From: Sulfurisphaera tokodaii str. 7
Lineage (GTDB): Archaea > Thermoproteota > Thermoprotei_A > Sulfolobales > Sulfolobaceae
Assembly: GCF_000011205.1 (NCBI RefSeq)
Contig: NC_003106.2
Coordinates: forward strand, 2,308,001-2,372,000
Reading direction: 5' to 3'
Length of the DNA stretch: 64,000 bases
The notes under the pieces are model-generated. The model did no database searches. It was not told the origin of the DNA and was given only the letters and a program-made list of their open reading frames with translations. Below, one piece after another: positions 8,201 through 18,462 of the stretch. The position numbers were made by a program, and so were the translations under genes. Numbering within the stretch: position 1 is the first letter of the stretch; every line of letters begins with the position of its first letter.

Positions 8201-8641
8201 ATGATAAGTTGGTTACTAGGTTCTCCTCCTCCACCTTGGCATTACCTAGATGATGTATTTCAAGAGTATAGTAATGTAGCTGTATATCTTAATGCTTATG
8301 GTAATATCGAGATCATAAAAGTCAGCGATATTGATGAATTTCATGCACCCACTTCAGTATTAATTAGTGGGTATTATTTGTTAACACTCAAACCATATTA
8401 TATAAAGCTTAGGAAATTTGTTGCATTTCCAACTAGAAGATTACCAGTTATTAAGCGATTAATCAAATATCCTAGATGGAGGTCAATGGAATACTATTAT
8501 AAAGACGAATTTCTAATTGGATGGTTAATATACGATTGTGATAACTGCAAAGAAAAACAAAGACTCCATTTAGAAGTTAATGAAGAAATTATGTCTGATG
8601 ATGAAATAGTAGAAAAGCATTTACAGATTTATAATTCATGA
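8201..8641 (+). CDS. Hypothetical protein, 146 aa
   Basis: Family not recognised. The N-terminus is unusual (MISWLLGSPPPPWHYLDDVF), followed by an alpha/beta, aromatic-rich soluble domain (many Tyr and Trp) and one CDNC motif near residue 114-117 (YDCDNCKEKQRLHLE), which might bind a metal or form a disulfide. No signal peptide or clear membrane segment. ATG start at 8201; an AT-rich stretch (AAAAATAATATAC) lies immediately before. It converges with the flavoprotein gene at 8629, overlapping it by 13 nt. No function proposed. Confidence 0.6.
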   Translation: MISWLLGSPPPPWHYLDDVFQEYSNVAVYLNAYGNIEIIKVSDIDEFHAPTSVLISGYYLLTLKPYYIKLRKFVAFPTRRLPVIKRLIKYPRWRSMEYYYKDEFLIGWLIYDCDNCKEKQRLHLEVNEEIMSDDEIVEKHLQIYNS

Positions 8642-9606
8642 GGTTCTTTACCTAATTCAAAATCTGAGACGTTAGAGAAACGATCTATTATATATTCTTT
8701 CTCTTCTGTACCTTTTGTTATGAAGTCAACTAATAATTTAGCAATCCCAGGACCTACTTCTGCACCGTAACCGTTCAATCCACCTGCAATATAAACTTTA
8801 TCAGTTATTCTACCGTAAACCGGTTTCATATCTGGAGTACCTTCACAATACCCTTCTCCTCTAAATAAAGGTCTCAATTCCCCAACTCTCTCAGTTGCCT
8901 TTTTAACTGGGGATAGATCTCCAAATCTCTTAGTAAAAGGATCACTTACTATGGTATCTCCATCTCCTACAATATTAAGCTTCATTCCCAATCCAAATAG
9001 AGGTCTTGAATAATATCCTAATTCATAGTCATATATGAAGACTTTATCTAGAAGAGAATTAGTATTACTAGTAACCCATGCCCAGCAATAATACGATTTT
9101 AGGGGAAGTTTGAAATCAGTTATATAACTATTCCAGGCACCAGCAGTTAAAATTATAATATCAGCGTTTACTGTTTTACCATCAACTTCTACTACACTAT
9201 TTTTTATTTTTGCTACTCCATCAATATAAGGTACTTTATCGATCAACTTTTTTATTGCTACGAGGCTATCGGTATTTTTTCCTACTATTGCATAAGAATT
9301 TAGCCAGTTTATGTATTTTTCCTCTACGTTAAAACCATAGGACATCCAATCATCAATTATTTTCTTATCAATTTTTCCTATGGTATACGATGGATATTTA
9401 ATTGAAGGAATTTTATACTTTTCATAAAATTTTTTACTTTCAATTGCTAACTCTATATCTTTTCCTTTAAGTAGAAGTGAGTGAATTAACGTAGGATAAA
9501 ACTTTCTAAATCCAGATTCTACTACAATGACTGAATGACCAAGATCTTTTAGCATATAATATAAAGAACTTCCTACTATTCCTCTTCCTATTATTAGTAT
9601 TTTCAC
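8629..9606 (-). CDS. FAD-dependent oxidoreductase, DAO (amino acid/amine oxidase) family
   Basis: 325 aa. The N-terminus is a Rossmann dinucleotide-binding motif (MKILIIGRGIVGSSLYYML...VIVVES), and the C-terminus has the family's second FAD motif (YIAGGLNGYGAEVGPGIAKLLVDFI). The middle (ADIIILTAGAWNSYI) is typical of D-amino acid oxidase/glycine oxidase/sarcosine oxidase relatives. It would oxidise an amine or amino acid, or a hydroxy acid, in the cytoplasm; the substrate is not evident. The first Rossmann glycine triad is GRGIVG rather than GxGxxG with the usual third Gly spacing, but is still compatible. The start is GTG 9606-9604, with a minus-strand TATA-like box at about 9630-9640. It is divergent from the gene at 9642. 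Confidence 0.8.
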   Translation of the reverse strand: MKILIIGRGIVGSSLYYMLKDLGHSVIVVESGFRKFYPTLIHSLLLKGKDIELAIESKKFYEKYKIPSIKYPSYTIGKIDKKIIDDWMSYGFNVEEKYINWLNSYAIVGKNTDSLVAIKKLIDKVPYIDGVAKIKNSVVEVDGKTVNADIIILTAGAWNSYITDFKLPLKSYYCWAWVTSNTNSLLDKVFIYDYELGYYSRPLFGLGMKLNIVGDGDTIVSDPFTKRFGDLSPVKKATERVGELRPLFRGEGYCEGTPDMKPVYGRITDKVYIAGGLNGYGAEVGPGIAKLLVDFITKGTEEKEYIIDRFSNVSDFELGKEPHEL

Positions 9607-9641
9607 AATTTTTAAAACCTAGCTAAGAGGATTAAAAACTA

Positions 9642-10445
9642 ATGATTATTGAAGGATATATGTTGAAATATGCCAATATTATATGGGCCGTAAAAGGTTG
9701 TTTTCACCCTGAAGGTTATGCGGTAGCTGTTCCTAGAGTTTATAAAGGTGAAAAAATAAAGAAAATGAGTGAAGCTTTAAAAATAGTCAAAGAGAAATTC
9801 CCTTTCTTGTTAAGATACGTCCCAGAAATAGGCTTTAAAGTTCCATTAGTTCCGTTAAAAGATGCTATAGTACTTGATCCGTTTAGCAAGGAAGTAGATG
9901 ATGAATTACCAAGGAGATTTATAAGTTATTTTAAAGGAAAAATTGGAGTAACTGGAAGTTTGTTATATTCAAATGAGTATAATGACATCGATCTTTTAAG
10001 CTTTGATGAATCACATTATATTACCCTTAAAGAATTAAGAGAAAAGGGAATTACAAGTCCTCTTAATAAAACAAATTTAGATGAAATAGAAATACTAGAA
10101 GAAGAAGATTTTAGAATACTTAAAGAGAAAAGAGTATTAGAAGGGGTATATAAGGGTAAACCCTATACTTTTAAGATTGTAAAATGTGTTGATTTTGGTT
10201 ACGTGATGAATAAAGAAGAATTCAAGGGTGTCATAAAAATTACCAAAGCAATAAAACCTTACTCGTTACCAGTTATTTACCTAACAGATTTAGGCTATTA
10301 TTTAACTTCATTTAGAATAAGATTTGCTGAACTTAAAGAGGGGATTTCGCTTTACGTTGTTGGCACATTGTTAAAAAGGGATAAATTCCTAGATTTAGAT
10401 TTAGACATTGCTAAAGAGGTAAAGCTCTATGAGTCACGCCCATAA
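9642..10445 (+). CDS. Nucleotidyltransferase-fold protein, 267 aa
   Basis: The centre of the protein carries [20 protein letters not shown] (residues 103-122), a Gly-Ser helix followed by a D-x-D pair, the hallmark of the DNA polymerase beta-like (minimal) nucleotidyltransferase fold. The N-terminal 100 residues contain a HPEGY and [10 protein letters not shown] region seen in archaeal predicted nucleotidyltransferases of uncharacterised function. No RNA-binding domain typical of CCA-adding enzyme is evident. ATG start, with a TATA-like box at 9606-9618. The end overlaps moaB by 17 nt, so the two are probably cotranscribed, although a link to molybdopterin synthesis is only suggested by that context. 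Confidence 0.65.
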   Translation: MIIEGYMLKYANIIWAVKGCFHPEGYAVAVPRVYKGEKIKKMSEALKIVKEKFPFLLRYVPEIGFKVPLVPLKDAIVLDPFSKEVDDELPRRFISYFKGKIGVTGSLLYSNEYNDIDLLSFDESHYITLKELREKGITSPLNKTNLDEIEILEEEDFRILKEKRVLEGVYKGKPYTFKIVKCVDFGYVMNKEEFKGVIKITKAIKPYSLPVIYLTDLGYYLTSFRIRFAELKEGISLYVVGTLLKRDKFLDLDLDIAKEVKLYESRP

Positions 10446-10965
10446 GAAGCATAAAGAAAATGCTCCTAAATCACTCAATTTCTATGTTATTACTATAAGT
10501 ACCTCAAGATATGAAAAACTCTTAAAAAAAGAGCCTATAGTGGATGAATCTGGTGACATAATAAAGCAATTACTCATAGAAAATGGACATAAAATAATCG
10601 GCTATTCTTTAGTCCCAGACGATAAAATAAAAATTCTTAAGGCATTTACTGATGCCTTATCTATAGATGAAGTTGACGTCATAATCTCAACTGGAGGTAC
10701 TGGTTATTCACCTACTGATATTACAGTAGAGACTATCAGAAAGCTTTTCGATAGAGAGATTGAAGGTTTTTCTGATGTCTTTAGGTTAGTTAGCTTTAAC
10801 GATCCGGAAGTAAAAGCTGCTGCATACTTAACAAAAGCTTCAGCAGGAATTATAGGTAAAAAGATAGTTTACTTATTACCTGGCTCTCCAGATGCTGTGA
10901 AGTTAGCTCTTAAAGAGCTAATACTACCGGAGGTAGGCCACTTAGTTTATTTAGTAAGAAGTTGA
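10429..10965 (+). CDS. moaB: Molybdenum cofactor biosynthesis protein MoaB/MogA family
   Basis: 178 aa, the usual length. It adenylylates molybdopterin (MPT-AMP) before molybdate or tungstate insertion. Family hallmarks: [33 protein letters not shown], the substrate-binding [18 protein letters not shown], and [27 protein letters not shown] at the end. A His/Lys-rich N-terminal tail ([13 protein letters not shown]) precedes the fold and is common in archaeal homologues. ATG at 10429 lies inside the end of the nucleotidyltransferase gene. The product would serve molybdo- or tungsto-enzymes such as the hydroxylase subunit at 31684. It converges with the Fe-S flavoprotein gene (19-nt overlap). 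Confidence 0.92.
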   Translation: MSHAHKKHKENAPKSLNFYVITISTSRYEKLLKKEPIVDESGDIIKQLLIENGHKIIGYSLVPDDKIKILKAFTDALSIDEVDVIISTGGTGYSPTDITVETIRKLFDREIEGFSDVFRLVSFNDPEVKAAAYLTKASAGIIGKKIVYLLPGSPDAVKLALKELILPEVGHLVYLVRS

Positions 10966-12830
10966 ATAATTTTTTCCTCTAAGATTTTCTTTTCTTCCGA
11001 TGAGAATTCATCTATTCTATCTATGTAAAAATATAGTATTAATGCCTCTTCTAATGGAATTTCTTTCAAAGCGTATAAAAATAAACTATCAGTCACTTCA
11101 CGATATATATCATCTGCTATACCGTAGTACCATTTAGCATCGTCTAATAATTGAGCAGAGTTCTCAAGAGATTTCCTAATTTTCGAAGCTATTAGATCAA
11201 TAATATTTAGGTTAATTTGTGGTATTACAATATCTAAAGGTGTCTTTATATTAAGCTTCTCCGAAGTAAAGGGACAAAGAGTAATTTCAGCATTTATTTT
11301 GCTTGGTGTATTTTTATTGTTTAACAAATCAAGAAAAGCAAAGCTGCATTTACTTGGTTTTATTTTCTTTTCTAAATCTCTAAAATAACAAGGTATATGT
11401 AACTTACTTTTATCAATTTCAACATCAGACATTACATAATTTTCTATGTAGTCTATATCTAAAACTGAATAGCGTTTTAAAGGTTGTAAATAATAATACT
11501 CTTCTGGTGTTATAGTTATTATTAAGTTTATTCCGCTAAATTGATTAGAGAGTAATTTCCAGTCAATTTGATTTTTAACAAGTCTTTGAATATCTAAGTC
11601 TATATATTTTAATCCCACCTTTAATCCTTTAGAATATAAATACAATAATGATTTCAGTATTCTTTCTTCAAATCTACTACTTATAGGGGTAATTAGTATT
11701 ACTTTTTCTGACTTCAGTTCTTTAAGCTTATTTTCCGTTCTAACATTACTTATATCATATACGGCAGATTTAGAGATATCGGAAATTATATCTAGATTAG
11801 CAGGGCATACGTCTACGCATTTTCCACACATATGACAATTAATTTGAACTGACGATCCTAAACTTTGTAAAACATAAAACCCTAAGGGGGAGTAAATTTT
11901 TGATTTTGTGTATTCAACGTAAGGGCATACGTCTACGCATTTTCCACACATTATACAGCCATTTAAATTATTTTCACCAGAAGTATCTGAAAAGTTTGAC
12001 AGTTCTACATCAGGAGGAAAGATAAGAGAAGTATTGGAATAAATAGAGAAATAAACCTTGTTAAAACTAATTCTTAGATATGCCTCTATCGAGTTTGTAA
12101 TCTGATCTTTAATTTTATATAAATTATCAATTGTTGTTGTACCAAAATATCGATATTTATGAGGAAAACTAAGATCTTCATAGATTATTTTTCCGTCAGA
12201 TAAATCAGTAATAAATTTCTTTAATAATTCCTCTCTTAATCTAGGATAAGTGGCACTTAGCTCAAATTTTCCATCTCTCCAAACTAATGTTATATCCCTA
12301 AATGGAGGTATACTACTACTAAACCATGATTTTAGCTTATAGTAAATAACGTCAAATTCTTGACTTGTTAAACTTTTCACTATCAACTCTTTATTTTCCT
12401 TCTTAACTAAGACTGCATAGATTATACCTCCTTTATATCTCCCAGCATACTTCTCTCCGTTTAAATAAGCTTCTACCTCAACTCTATCTTTGATAAATCT
12501 AAACTCATTAAACCCAAAGCCTGCATCACCATACTCAACAGATCCTCCAACGGAAAAATTCAAGTTACCAAATAATTCTGGCTTAAACCCTATAACTTCT
12601 TTCCAAAGTGTTCCAGCTAAGATTCTTAGTTTATCATCTTTTTCTTCTATTCCCCTTAATGAAGTTAAATCTACTATAACTTTTCCCTCAACACCCCTTG
12701 AATATTCATATCTACCGATACCTTCAGTGATATTTTTTAAATCTTCTTCTGATTGTATAGTTATTATTTTTTCTGGAATTAGTGATGATCTTCTAGTTAA
12801 AGATAATCTTGAGTAAAATAAGTTTAACAT
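10947..12830 (-). CDS. FAD-linked oxidase-like / double 4Fe-4S protein (GlcD-GlcF-like fusion, divergent)
   Basis: 627 aa. The N-terminal half looks like a degenerate PCMH-type FAD domain ([29 protein letters not shown]). The middle has two ferredoxin motifs, [16 protein letters not shown] and [16 protein letters not shown], about 40 residues apart. The C-terminal part has scattered Cys ([18 protein letters not shown]) where GlcF/HdrB relatives carry CCG boxes. The order matches D-lactate or glycolate dehydrogenase fusions (FAD domain plus Fe-S module), but sequence is strongly diverged, so electron donor and acceptor are unknown. The two Fe-S motifs are encoded by an identical 30-nt sequence (see repeat entries). 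ATG start at 12830. Confidence 0.7.
   Translation of the reverse strand: MLNLFYSRLSLTRRSSLIPEKIITIQSEEDLKNITEGIGRYEYSRGVEGKVIVDLTSLRGIEEKDDKLRILAGTLWKEVIGFKPELFGNLNFSVGGSVEYGDAGFGFNEFRFIKDRVEVEAYLNGEKYAGRYKGGIIYAVLVKKENKELIVKSLTSQEFDVIYYKLKSWFSSSIPPFRDITLVWRDGKFELSATYPRLREELLKKFITDLSDGKIIYEDLSFPHKYRYFGTTTIDNLYKIKDQITNSIEAYLRISFNKVYFSIYSNTSLIFPPDVELSNFSDTSGENNLNGCIMCGKCVDVCPYVEYTKSKIYSPLGFYVLQSLGSSVQINCHMCGKCVDVCPANLDIISDISKSAVYDISNVRTENKLKELKSEKVILITPISSRFEERILKSLLYLYSKGLKVGLKYIDLDIQRLVKNQIDWKLLSNQFSGINLIITITPEEYYYLQPLKRYSVLDIDYIENYVMSDVEIDKSKLHIPCYFRDLEKKIKPSKCSFAFLDLLNNKNTPSKINAEITLCPFTSEKLNIKTPLDIVIPQINLNIIDLIASKIRKSLENSAQLLDDAKWYYGIADDIYREVTDSLFLYALKEIPLEEALILYFYIDRIDEFSSEEKKILEEKIIQLLTK
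11802..11831. repeat. 30-nt direct repeat, copy 1 (second Fe-S motif of the gene)
   Basis: On the + strand this 30-nt block is identical to 11922-11951, exactly 120 nt away. It encodes the ten residues [10 protein letters not shown] on the minus strand, with every codon, including third positions, identical between copies. The flanking sequence differs. Confidence 0.9.
11922..11951. repeat. 30-nt direct repeat, copy 2 (first Fe-S motif of the gene)
   Basis: Partner of 11802-11831. Synonymous sites are also identical, which points to recent gene conversion or slip-mediated homogenisation between the two cluster-binding motifs rather than only protein-level conservation. Confidence 0.9.
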
Positions 12831-12878
12831 TCTACATAAGAGGTTTAAGATAAGAATATAATAACTTTTCTACAAATT

Positions 12879-15095
12879 TTATACTATTGGGTTTCCAAAT
12901 AGATCTTCTTCTTTATTAACGTTAATTGCTCTATTTTCTTTTAAAAATTTTATAAGTCTAAAGGATTTTTTCCTAGATAGAAATTTATTATTATTACCAC
13001 AGTAAGGACTATAAATACACTTAGGACATCCATCTTCACAGTCGCACTTACCAGTTATATCCAGTGAAATATCGTAACTTTCTTCGAGTCTGTCAAATAA
13101 AAGCTTACTAACGCCACTTCCACCTATAACTGCATCATAAATAACTACATGACCGCTAGGATAACTTATACCGGCTAAATCAGTTAATGAAGCACCAGCA
13201 GTAACTCTGGCTGCACTAATTAAAACATGTTCTGTAGCGTGAAAAGCTTCAATTGCATCAAACTCACTAAATTCTGCAAGAATTGGATGTTTAATTATAA
13301 TTCCTTTTGTTTGATAAGAAAATGTTATTGGTTCTTTATAATATCTCTCTTCTCTAGGTTTATTCTTCTTACTCATTATGTCATAAACTACAAAGCCATC
13401 AACTGAAATCATTATCTCAATTTCACCGTATTTTACTGGTAAACCTAATACTTCTTTACTTTCTATTTCTTTGAACGAAAGAAGATGGGTACTATATAAA
13501 GGCTTTGTATAATATGTTGTATCATCTGAAATCCTCCTAACTTTAGCAGTTAAATGGGATAGATCAACGCTTTCTACTGTATAAGTTCTTTTAGATATTA
13601 AATAAACAGCCTCTGGATAAAGATCATAAAGCGCAACTGGTAACTCTCTTTCCCCAATCTTTTTGTCTCCATCGTATATTTTCACCATAGGACCGGTAGA
13701 TCTTATTGAAGTAGATTTAACAAATTTAACAAGTTCTGGTGTAGAGTAAGCATAATCTCCAGATATTTTCACTGGTAAAGAGCTAAGTGACTTTACCCAA
13801 AGTTTAGGGAGCGATGAAATTCTAACCTTTCCCTTTTCTACAACTAATGCTGCCGCATGGGCTTTTATAACTTCCATATTTGTTGTATCAAATGGTAAAG
13901 GAGTGAGCTTCCTCTTAAAGAACTCTTGAGGTCTACGATTGTAATATGCATCAATTGGATCCTCCCCAAGAAGGGTAAAAACATAACCTATCTTATTTCT
14001 TCTTCCTGCTCTCCCTGCCCTTTGTAAATATTTAACGTAACTAGGTGGATTTTCAGCCAATATAACAGCGTCTAAATCTCCTATATCTATGCCTAGTTCT
14101 AAAGTAGGTGTAGCGACCACGCCCATTATTCTTCCTCTTTTAAAATCTTCCTCAACCTTTATCCTCTCTTCTGGGTTAATACCAGCTCTATGCACTGGGA
14201 TATCAAATCCGAATCTCTTTATTATTTTTCCTAAAACTTCCGCCATTTGTTGAGAGTCGACAAAGACTAAAACCTTAAGCCCTTTTTTCATTAAGAATGA
14301 AGCTAAATAGGCAGCAATAGTCCATCTACTTAAAGAACCTATATCTAAAAGAACATGAAAAGCAACACCTTTTCTTCTATTAGTACCTTGAATTATTTCT
14401 CCTTTTACGCCAAATAGCTCCTCAAACAAATAAGGAGATGCACCAATAGTAGCACTAGAGGCTATAACATGATAATCTCCAAATTCCCTAATTCTATCAC
14501 TAATCATTCTAAGATGTGAACCTAATACGCCTTCATAAACGTGAACTTCATCAAAGACAAAATGTTCTGCTGTTCTTAACAATTTTCGAAATCTATGGCT
14601 TAATGCTAATCCTATATGAATCATATCAGGATTAGTTATCAGAATATGTGGAGGATTCTCATATAGTTTTTCCCTTTCTTTTTCTGGTGTATCTCCATCA
14701 AAAACACCTACAGTAACACCTAGTTCTGTTGTAAACTTAAGAATTCTTTCAAGCTGGTCTCTAGCTAGAGCTTTTGTAGGATAAACTAAAACACTCCTTT
14801 CTCCTTTTAGAGAAAAATCAAGAATCGGTATCAAAAAAGCTTCAGTCTTTCCTGTTCCTGTACCAGATACTATCATAATGTTCTTTCTATCTAAAATTTT
14901 ATGTAGTGCTTCTTCTTGATACTTATAAAGTCTTTCAATTCCATGTTTTTTGAGGCTATCCTTTATTTTACTATTAATGTTAAGAGTATCTACAGAATCA
15001 CCGAATTCGGGATCAAACGCAGTTTCCGTGTAAACATGTCTAATTTTAACGTTAAAGTAGTCTAAAGCATTCTTTACTTCATCAATTATATCCAT
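12879..15095 (-). CDS. DEAD/DEAH-box helicase with C-terminal DUF1998 zinc site (MrfA/YprA-like)
   Basis: 738 aa from ATG 15095. Superfamily 2 motifs in order: Q-motif region [12 protein letters not shown], Walker [15 protein letters not shown], Ia [10 protein letters not shown], Ib TNPDMIH, DEVH box [19 protein letters not shown], and C-terminal [14 protein letters not shown] and QRAGRAGRR. The C-terminus has a four-Cys cluster ([17 protein letters not shown]) of the DUF1998/MZB domain. This is the arrangement of the MrfA/YprA 3'-5' DNA helicases, involved in repair of DNA crosslinks (mitomycin) in bacteria. A longer reading from ATG 15140 would include the TATA box (15121-15132); the ATG at 15095 is correctly spaced for a leaderless mRNA and is chosen. 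Confidence 0.88.
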   Translation of the reverse strand: MDIIDEVKNALDYFNVKIRHVYTETAFDPEFGDSVDTLNINSKIKDSLKKHGIERLYKYQEEALHKILDRKNIMIVSGTGTGKTEAFLIPILDFSLKGERSVLVYPTKALARDQLERILKFTTELGVTVGVFDGDTPEKEREKLYENPPHILITNPDMIHIGLALSHRFRKLLRTAEHFVFDEVHVYEGVLGSHLRMISDRIREFGDYHVIASSATIGASPYLFEELFGVKGEIIQGTNRRKGVAFHVLLDIGSLSRWTIAAYLASFLMKKGLKVLVFVDSQQMAEVLGKIIKRFGFDIPVHRAGINPEERIKVEEDFKRGRIMGVVATPTLELGIDIGDLDAVILAENPPSYVKYLQRAGRAGRRNKIGYVFTLLGEDPIDAYYNRRPQEFFKRKLTPLPFDTTNMEVIKAHAAALVVEKGKVRISSLPKLWVKSLSSLPVKISGDYAYSTPELVKFVKSTSIRSTGPMVKIYDGDKKIGERELPVALYDLYPEAVYLISKRTYTVESVDLSHLTAKVRRISDDTTYYTKPLYSTHLLSFKEIESKEVLGLPVKYGEIEIMISVDGFVVYDIMSKKNKPREERYYKEPITFSYQTKGIIIKHPILAEFSEFDAIEAFHATEHVLISAARVTAGASLTDLAGISYPSGHVVIYDAVIGGSGVSKLLFDRLEESYDISLDITGKCDCEDGCPKCIYSPYCGNNNKFLSRKKSFRLIKFLKENRAINVNKEEDLFGNPIV

Positions 15096-15120
15096 AAATA
15101 ACAAGATTGTGATAAGAAAA

Positions 15121-15133
15121 TTTATTTTTAAAT
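15121..15133. promoter_or_regulatory. Shared TATA-like region for divergent helicase and GAT-QueC genes
   Basis: TTTATTTTTAAAT lies about 26-31 nt from the helicase ATG (15095, minus strand) and about 20-26 nt from the GAT-QueC ATG (15150, plus strand). Its near-symmetric A/T composition could support TBP binding in both orientations. Confidence 0.5.
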
Positions 15134-15149
15134 CCTCCATTATACGAAT

Positions 15150-16532
15150 GTGTGTAGTGTAACTGGAGTACTAATAATTAAGCCAGAAAATTATGAAAAA
15201 ATAGAAAAAAAGCTTATTCAGATTCTCAAGAGGGCAGAGGATAGAGGAAGAGACAGTTTTGGTGTTATAGTTATAGAGAAGGATGGAAGTGTAAGAAAAG
15301 TTAAAGCTTTAGGCAGGCCTTCAACTCAAGAAGAGAAGTTATATGGTATATTAGATGAGAATTCTAAGGTGATAATAGCTAATAATAGAGCAGAACCAAC
15401 CACAGAATATGTAAGACAAAAGACAGAAGAGGATATTCAACCCTTTGAGGGAGAAAGATATATAGTTACGCACAACGGAATAATTGCTAACGACTTAGAA
15501 TTAGAGAAAAAGTATAATGTAATAAGGAGAACTAAAATTGACAGTGCAGTTGTTCCACCAATTTTGGATAAATATTGGAATGGAGAAATAGAACAATTAA
15601 AGAAAATACTAAATGACATTAAAGGGAGTTTTGCGTTTATAATAGGTGATAAGAAGAGACCTAACAGAATTTACATTGCTCAGAATTTTAAGCCGGTATA
15701 TATGATGTATGATAGAGAGTTAGGTGCTATATTCTTTACATCGCTTGATGATTATTTTGATGCCTCTGCATTTGATTCAGTAACGAAATTAGACCCTTAC
15801 TCTATAGTAGAAGTTAATGACAATCTGGAAATTAGAAAAATTCAATTACTCGATAAGAAAATTAAAAAGGTTCTTGTAATTGCAAGTGGTGGATTGGACT
15901 CTACTGTAGCCGCAACATACTTACTAAGGCAAGGATATGAAATCACTCTTCTACATTTTAATTATCATCATAAAGCTGAGGAGAGAGAAAGAGAAGCCGT
16001 AAAGAAGATTGCAGAATATTTACAAGTACCATTAATAGAGATTGATACTGACTTGTTTAAAATTATAGGACATACCACATTACTTAAGGGTGGTGGGGAA
16101 ATTGTTAAAGATAGGCTCGGGGAAGAAGGTGCAGAATTTGCTCATGAATGGGTGCCAGCAAGGAATTTGATCTTCTATTCTGTTGCTTTAGCATTAGCTG
16201 AGGCTTATGGGTATGATGCTATAGCTTCTGGAATAAATCTTGAAGAAGCTGGAGCTTATCCAGATAATGAAATGGAGTTTGTACGATTATTTGCTAAACT
16301 ATCTCCTTATGCTACTGGACCTAATAAAAAAGTTGAAGTTATGATGCCAGTAGGCAATTTGGTAAAGCATGAAATTGTAAAACTTGGTGTTGAAATAGGT
16401 GCTCCACTTCATCTAACATGGAGTTGTTACGAAGGTGGACAAAAACATTGTGGAAAATGCGGACCTTGCTATATGAGGAAAATGGCATTTAGAATTAATG
16501 GACTTAATGATCCAGTAGAATATGAAAATTAG
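15150..16532 (+). CDS. GAT-QueC: glutamine amidotransferase fused to QueC-like preQ0 synthase (archaeosine pathway)
   Basis: 460 aa, two domains. Residues 1-225 are a class II (Ntn) glutamine amidotransferase with Cys2 exposed (MCSVTGV) and typical NNRAEP and THNG strands. Residues 235-460 are QueC: PP-loop SGGLDST at 246-252, [15 protein letters not shown], and a zinc site with Cys426, Cys434, Cys437 and Cys440. QueC makes 7-cyano-7-deazaguanine (preQ0). The fusion is known from Crenarchaeota that lack a canonical ArcS and was proposed to amidate the nitrile toward archaeosine (G+ at tRNA position 15). All key residues of both domains are intact. The start is ATG 15150, needed to expose Cys2. 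Confidence 0.92.
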   Translation: MCSVTGVLIIKPENYEKIEKKLIQILKRAEDRGRDSFGVIVIEKDGSVRKVKALGRPSTQEEKLYGILDENSKVIIANNRAEPTTEYVRQKTEEDIQPFEGERYIVTHNGIIANDLELEKKYNVIRRTKIDSAVVPPILDKYWNGEIEQLKKILNDIKGSFAFIIGDKKRPNRIYIAQNFKPVYMMYDRELGAIFFTSLDDYFDASAFDSVTKLDPYSIVEVNDNLEIRKIQLLDKKIKKVLVIASGGLDSTVAATYLLRQGYEITLLHFNYHHKAEEREREAVKKIAEYLQVPLIEIDTDLFKIIGHTTLLKGGGEIVKDRLGEEGAEFAHEWVPARNLIFYSVALALAEAYGYDAIASGINLEEAGAYPDNEMEFVRLFAKLSPYATGPNKKVEVMMPVGNLVKHEIVKLGVEIGAPLHLTWSCYEGGQKHCGKCGPCYMRKMAFRINGLNDPVEYEN

Positions 16533-16726
16533 CCTTGATAATAGAAATATCTTCCTTTTCTTATCACCTTGTTTTCTCTCATTAATTGGACTAGTGCTGA
16601 ATTAACTTCAGAAGCTGGAAAATTAACATATTTTATTAAATCACTAAATGTTATCCATTCTCTTTCTTTTAATATTTTTTCAACAATGTTTTTTATTTCC
16701 TCATTTTTACTTGAATTCATACCCAT
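16529..16726 (-). CDS. Small winged-helix protein, 65 aa
   Basis: The sequence [23 protein letters not shown], followed by [28 protein letters not shown], reads as helix-helix-turn-helix plus a beta-wing. It is a stand-alone wHTH of the kind that binds DNA or acts as a subunit of transcription complexes. No ligand or dimerisation domain. ATG at 16726, with another in-frame ATG two codons later (16720). It overlaps the GAT-QueC stop by 4 nt, convergently. Target unknown. Confidence 0.65.
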   Translation of the reverse strand: MGMNSSKNEEIKNIVEKILKEREWITFSDLIKYVNFPASEVNSALVQLMRENKVIRKGRYFYYQG

Positions 16727-16807
16727 CTAATCTGTTCCGTTCCAAATAAATTTTGTGCCAAGTTGAAGAAGCAATAAGAATATATACTGTGTATTAAAAA
16801 TATCCAT

Positions 16808-17173
16808 ATGAAGTTATTTATTCCCCTGATAGGTAGTGCTATGACACTATCGCTAGGCGGAATTTTACTTATAAATAAGGTTCCTTTTATTATATCTCTA
16901 GGAACTTTAATAGCCGTTTTATTATTTCTTACTTCATCCCTTCTTATCTATAAAGAGCATAAATCCGGTTATTATCTTGGTCTTGTTCTTAGCATCTTAT
17001 CTATATTAGCTTCTGCGACTTCAACAACTCATGATAGAGCTTTATTAGCATTTGGTTCTTCTTTATATATTTCTATTTTAGATATATTAATGCTATTAGG
17101 TTTCTATTTTTTCCCAGTTCTTTATATTATACTTTTTGCAAAAAAGTTAAAAAGGAGTATGACTAATAAGTAA
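16808..17173 (+). CDS. Small membrane protein, 121 aa
   Basis: Four hydrophobic segments are evident (about residues 3-25, 28-48, 54-72 and 90-112), separated by short polar loops (YKEHKSGY, TSTTHDRA). The C-terminus is basic (FAKKLKRSMTNK), presumably cytoplasmic by the positive-inside rule. No motif identifies a function. ATG 16808; AGAATATATACTG at about 16778-16790 is placed as a TATA box for a leaderless mRNA. Only 4 nt separate it from the next gene, suggesting cotranscription. Confidence 0.6.
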   Translation: MKLFIPLIGSAMTLSLGGILLINKVPFIISLGTLIAVLLFLTSSLLIYKEHKSGYYLGLVLSILSILASATSTTHDRALLAFGSSLYISILDILMLLGFYFFPVLYIILFAKKLKRSMTNK

Positions 17174-17177
17174 AGTA

Positions 17178-17660
17178 ATGCAGACTCAAGTACCTATATT
17201 GTCACCTTCAGCTAGAGTAGCAGATTTGTTAGGTTTATTGACAGTATTATATAATAGCTTTGAAGGCAAAACAGACATTTACTTACTAGAGAAAGAATTG
17301 GAAGTGGACATAGATGATTTTATGCCCATAGTTTATGCTGCTAATACTCTAGGGTTTGTAACAATAGGGGACGGGGATATAATAATAACAGATAAAGGGA
17401 TAGAATTTTTAAAAGGAAACATAAGAAAAAGAAAAGAACTATTAAGAGAGTCTTTACATAAAATTGAACCTTTCGCTACAGCTAAAGAACTTGGAAAGTT
17501 TAAAATTGAGGAATTACTAAGGAAATTGGAAGAAAAAGGAATTACAGCTTATTCTGGTCCTACAGGATATCATGATTTGCAAGTTATTTTAGCAGAATGG
17601 GGTGTATATTCTGGATTCCTAAAGTTAATTGACGATGAATATGAGGTAACAATTAGTTAA
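17178..17660 (+). CDS. AAA-associated (nitrate/sulfonate ABC transporter C-terminal-like) domain protein
   Basis: 160 aa. The sequence VPILSPSARVADLLGLLTVLYNSFEGKTDIYLLEKELEVDIDDFMPI, and the following wHTH-like LGFVTIGDGDIIITDKGIEFL, match the domain found at the C-terminus of NitT/TauT-type transporter ATPases (AAA_assoc_C, PF09821 by recall). Here it is free-standing with no ATPase or permease gene beside it. It is probably a regulator or adaptor, possibly nucleotide- or DNA-interacting; role unknown. ATG 17178, 4 nt after the preceding membrane protein gene. Confidence 0.75.
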   Translation: MQTQVPILSPSARVADLLGLLTVLYNSFEGKTDIYLLEKELEVDIDDFMPIVYAANTLGFVTIGDGDIIITDKGIEFLKGNIRKRKELLRESLHKIEPFATAKELGKFKIEELLRKLEEKGITAYSGPTGYHDLQVILAEWGVYSGFLKLIDDEYEVTIS

Positions 17661-17718
17661 TTTACGATATGGCGTAATCCAAGAATGTTTTATAAGGTTT
17701 TGTTAAAAACTGTAAATC

Positions 17719-18462
17719 ATGGAGAATGAAAAAGTAGAAGAACCCGTACTACATTATACTCATGAAGCTGATGTATTTAGAACTAGAGTATTTGGTATCC
17801 AGGATGGACTTATTGGTGTAGGAGCCATAGCGCTAGGTGCAGCTGGGTATTCTCAAGATCCCTTGCTTGTATTAGTTACTGGATTGATAGCAACTATAGC
17901 ACAAGCTTTTTCTATGGGTATTGGTGAGTACATATCTACGAGGGTAAGAAATCAAATAATAGAAAATGAAATACAAAAAGAACGTTATGAAATTGAAAAA
18001 TATCCTGAAAAAGAGAAAGAAGAACTTAAGCAATTTTACTTAAGTAAAGGATTACCTGAAAAGGAGGCTGAAGAAATTGCTGAAAGGCTAATGAAAAATA
18101 AGGATATTGTGCTTCATGAAATGATGATCCATGAATTAAAACTATTTCCAGAAGAATTTGAGAAACCATTGAAATTAGGTTTTATTATGGCTTTATATTT
18201 AATTATCGGTGGGTTAATTCCCTTAGTTCCATTTATTTTATCCTTATTTGTAAAAATTCCCTTTATGTTTTCTATAATTTCCTCCATTCTTCTTGTTTTA
18301 TTAACCCTAGGTGTATTTGGTTCAATGACTAGTAAGTATACTGGATTAAGTAAATTTAGAGGTGCATTTGAACAGATAGGAACTGGATTATTAGCACTCG
18401 TCGGTAGTTATATTGGTGGTGCAATAATTGGCTACTTTTTACCAATTCATGTTGCTATTTAA
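17719..18462 (+). CDS. VIT1/CCC1-family membrane protein (putative Fe2+/Mn2+ transporter)
   Basis: 247 aa. The family hallmark [23 protein letters not shown], followed by a segment with [16 protein letters not shown], is typical of VIT1/CCC1 proteins that export or sequester ferrous iron or manganese. A charged cytoplasmic loop (residues 88-150, rich in Glu and Lys, [28 protein letters not shown]) is the metal-binding helical domain in VIT1. Three further C-terminal membrane segments follow. Relevant to an organism living in iron-rich acid springs, but substrate is inferred from family only. ATG 17719. Converges with the MBL gene (4-nt overlap). Confidence 0.85.
   Translation: MENEKVEEPVLHYTHEADVFRTRVFGIQDGLIGVGAIALGAAGYSQDPLLVLVTGLIATIAQAFSMGIGEYISTRVRNQIIENEIQKERYEIEKYPEKEKEELKQFYLSKGLPEKEAEEIAERLMKNKDIVLHEMMIHELKLFPEEFEKPLKLGFIMALYLIIGGLIPLVPFILSLFVKIPFMFSIISSILLVLLTLGVFGSMTSKYTGLSKFRGAFEQIGTGLLALVGSYIGGAIIGYFLPIHVAI

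Noticed and set aside
15096-15140. N-terminal extension of the helicase to ATG 15140
   Set aside because: It contains the TATA-like box and a hydrophobic stretch unlike helicase N-termini; ATG 15095 has leaderless spacing.
16727-16807. 26-codon minus-strand ORF just upstream of the wHTH gene
   Set aside because: Coincides with the divergent promoter region, ends directly before the wHTH ATG and has unremarkable composition.
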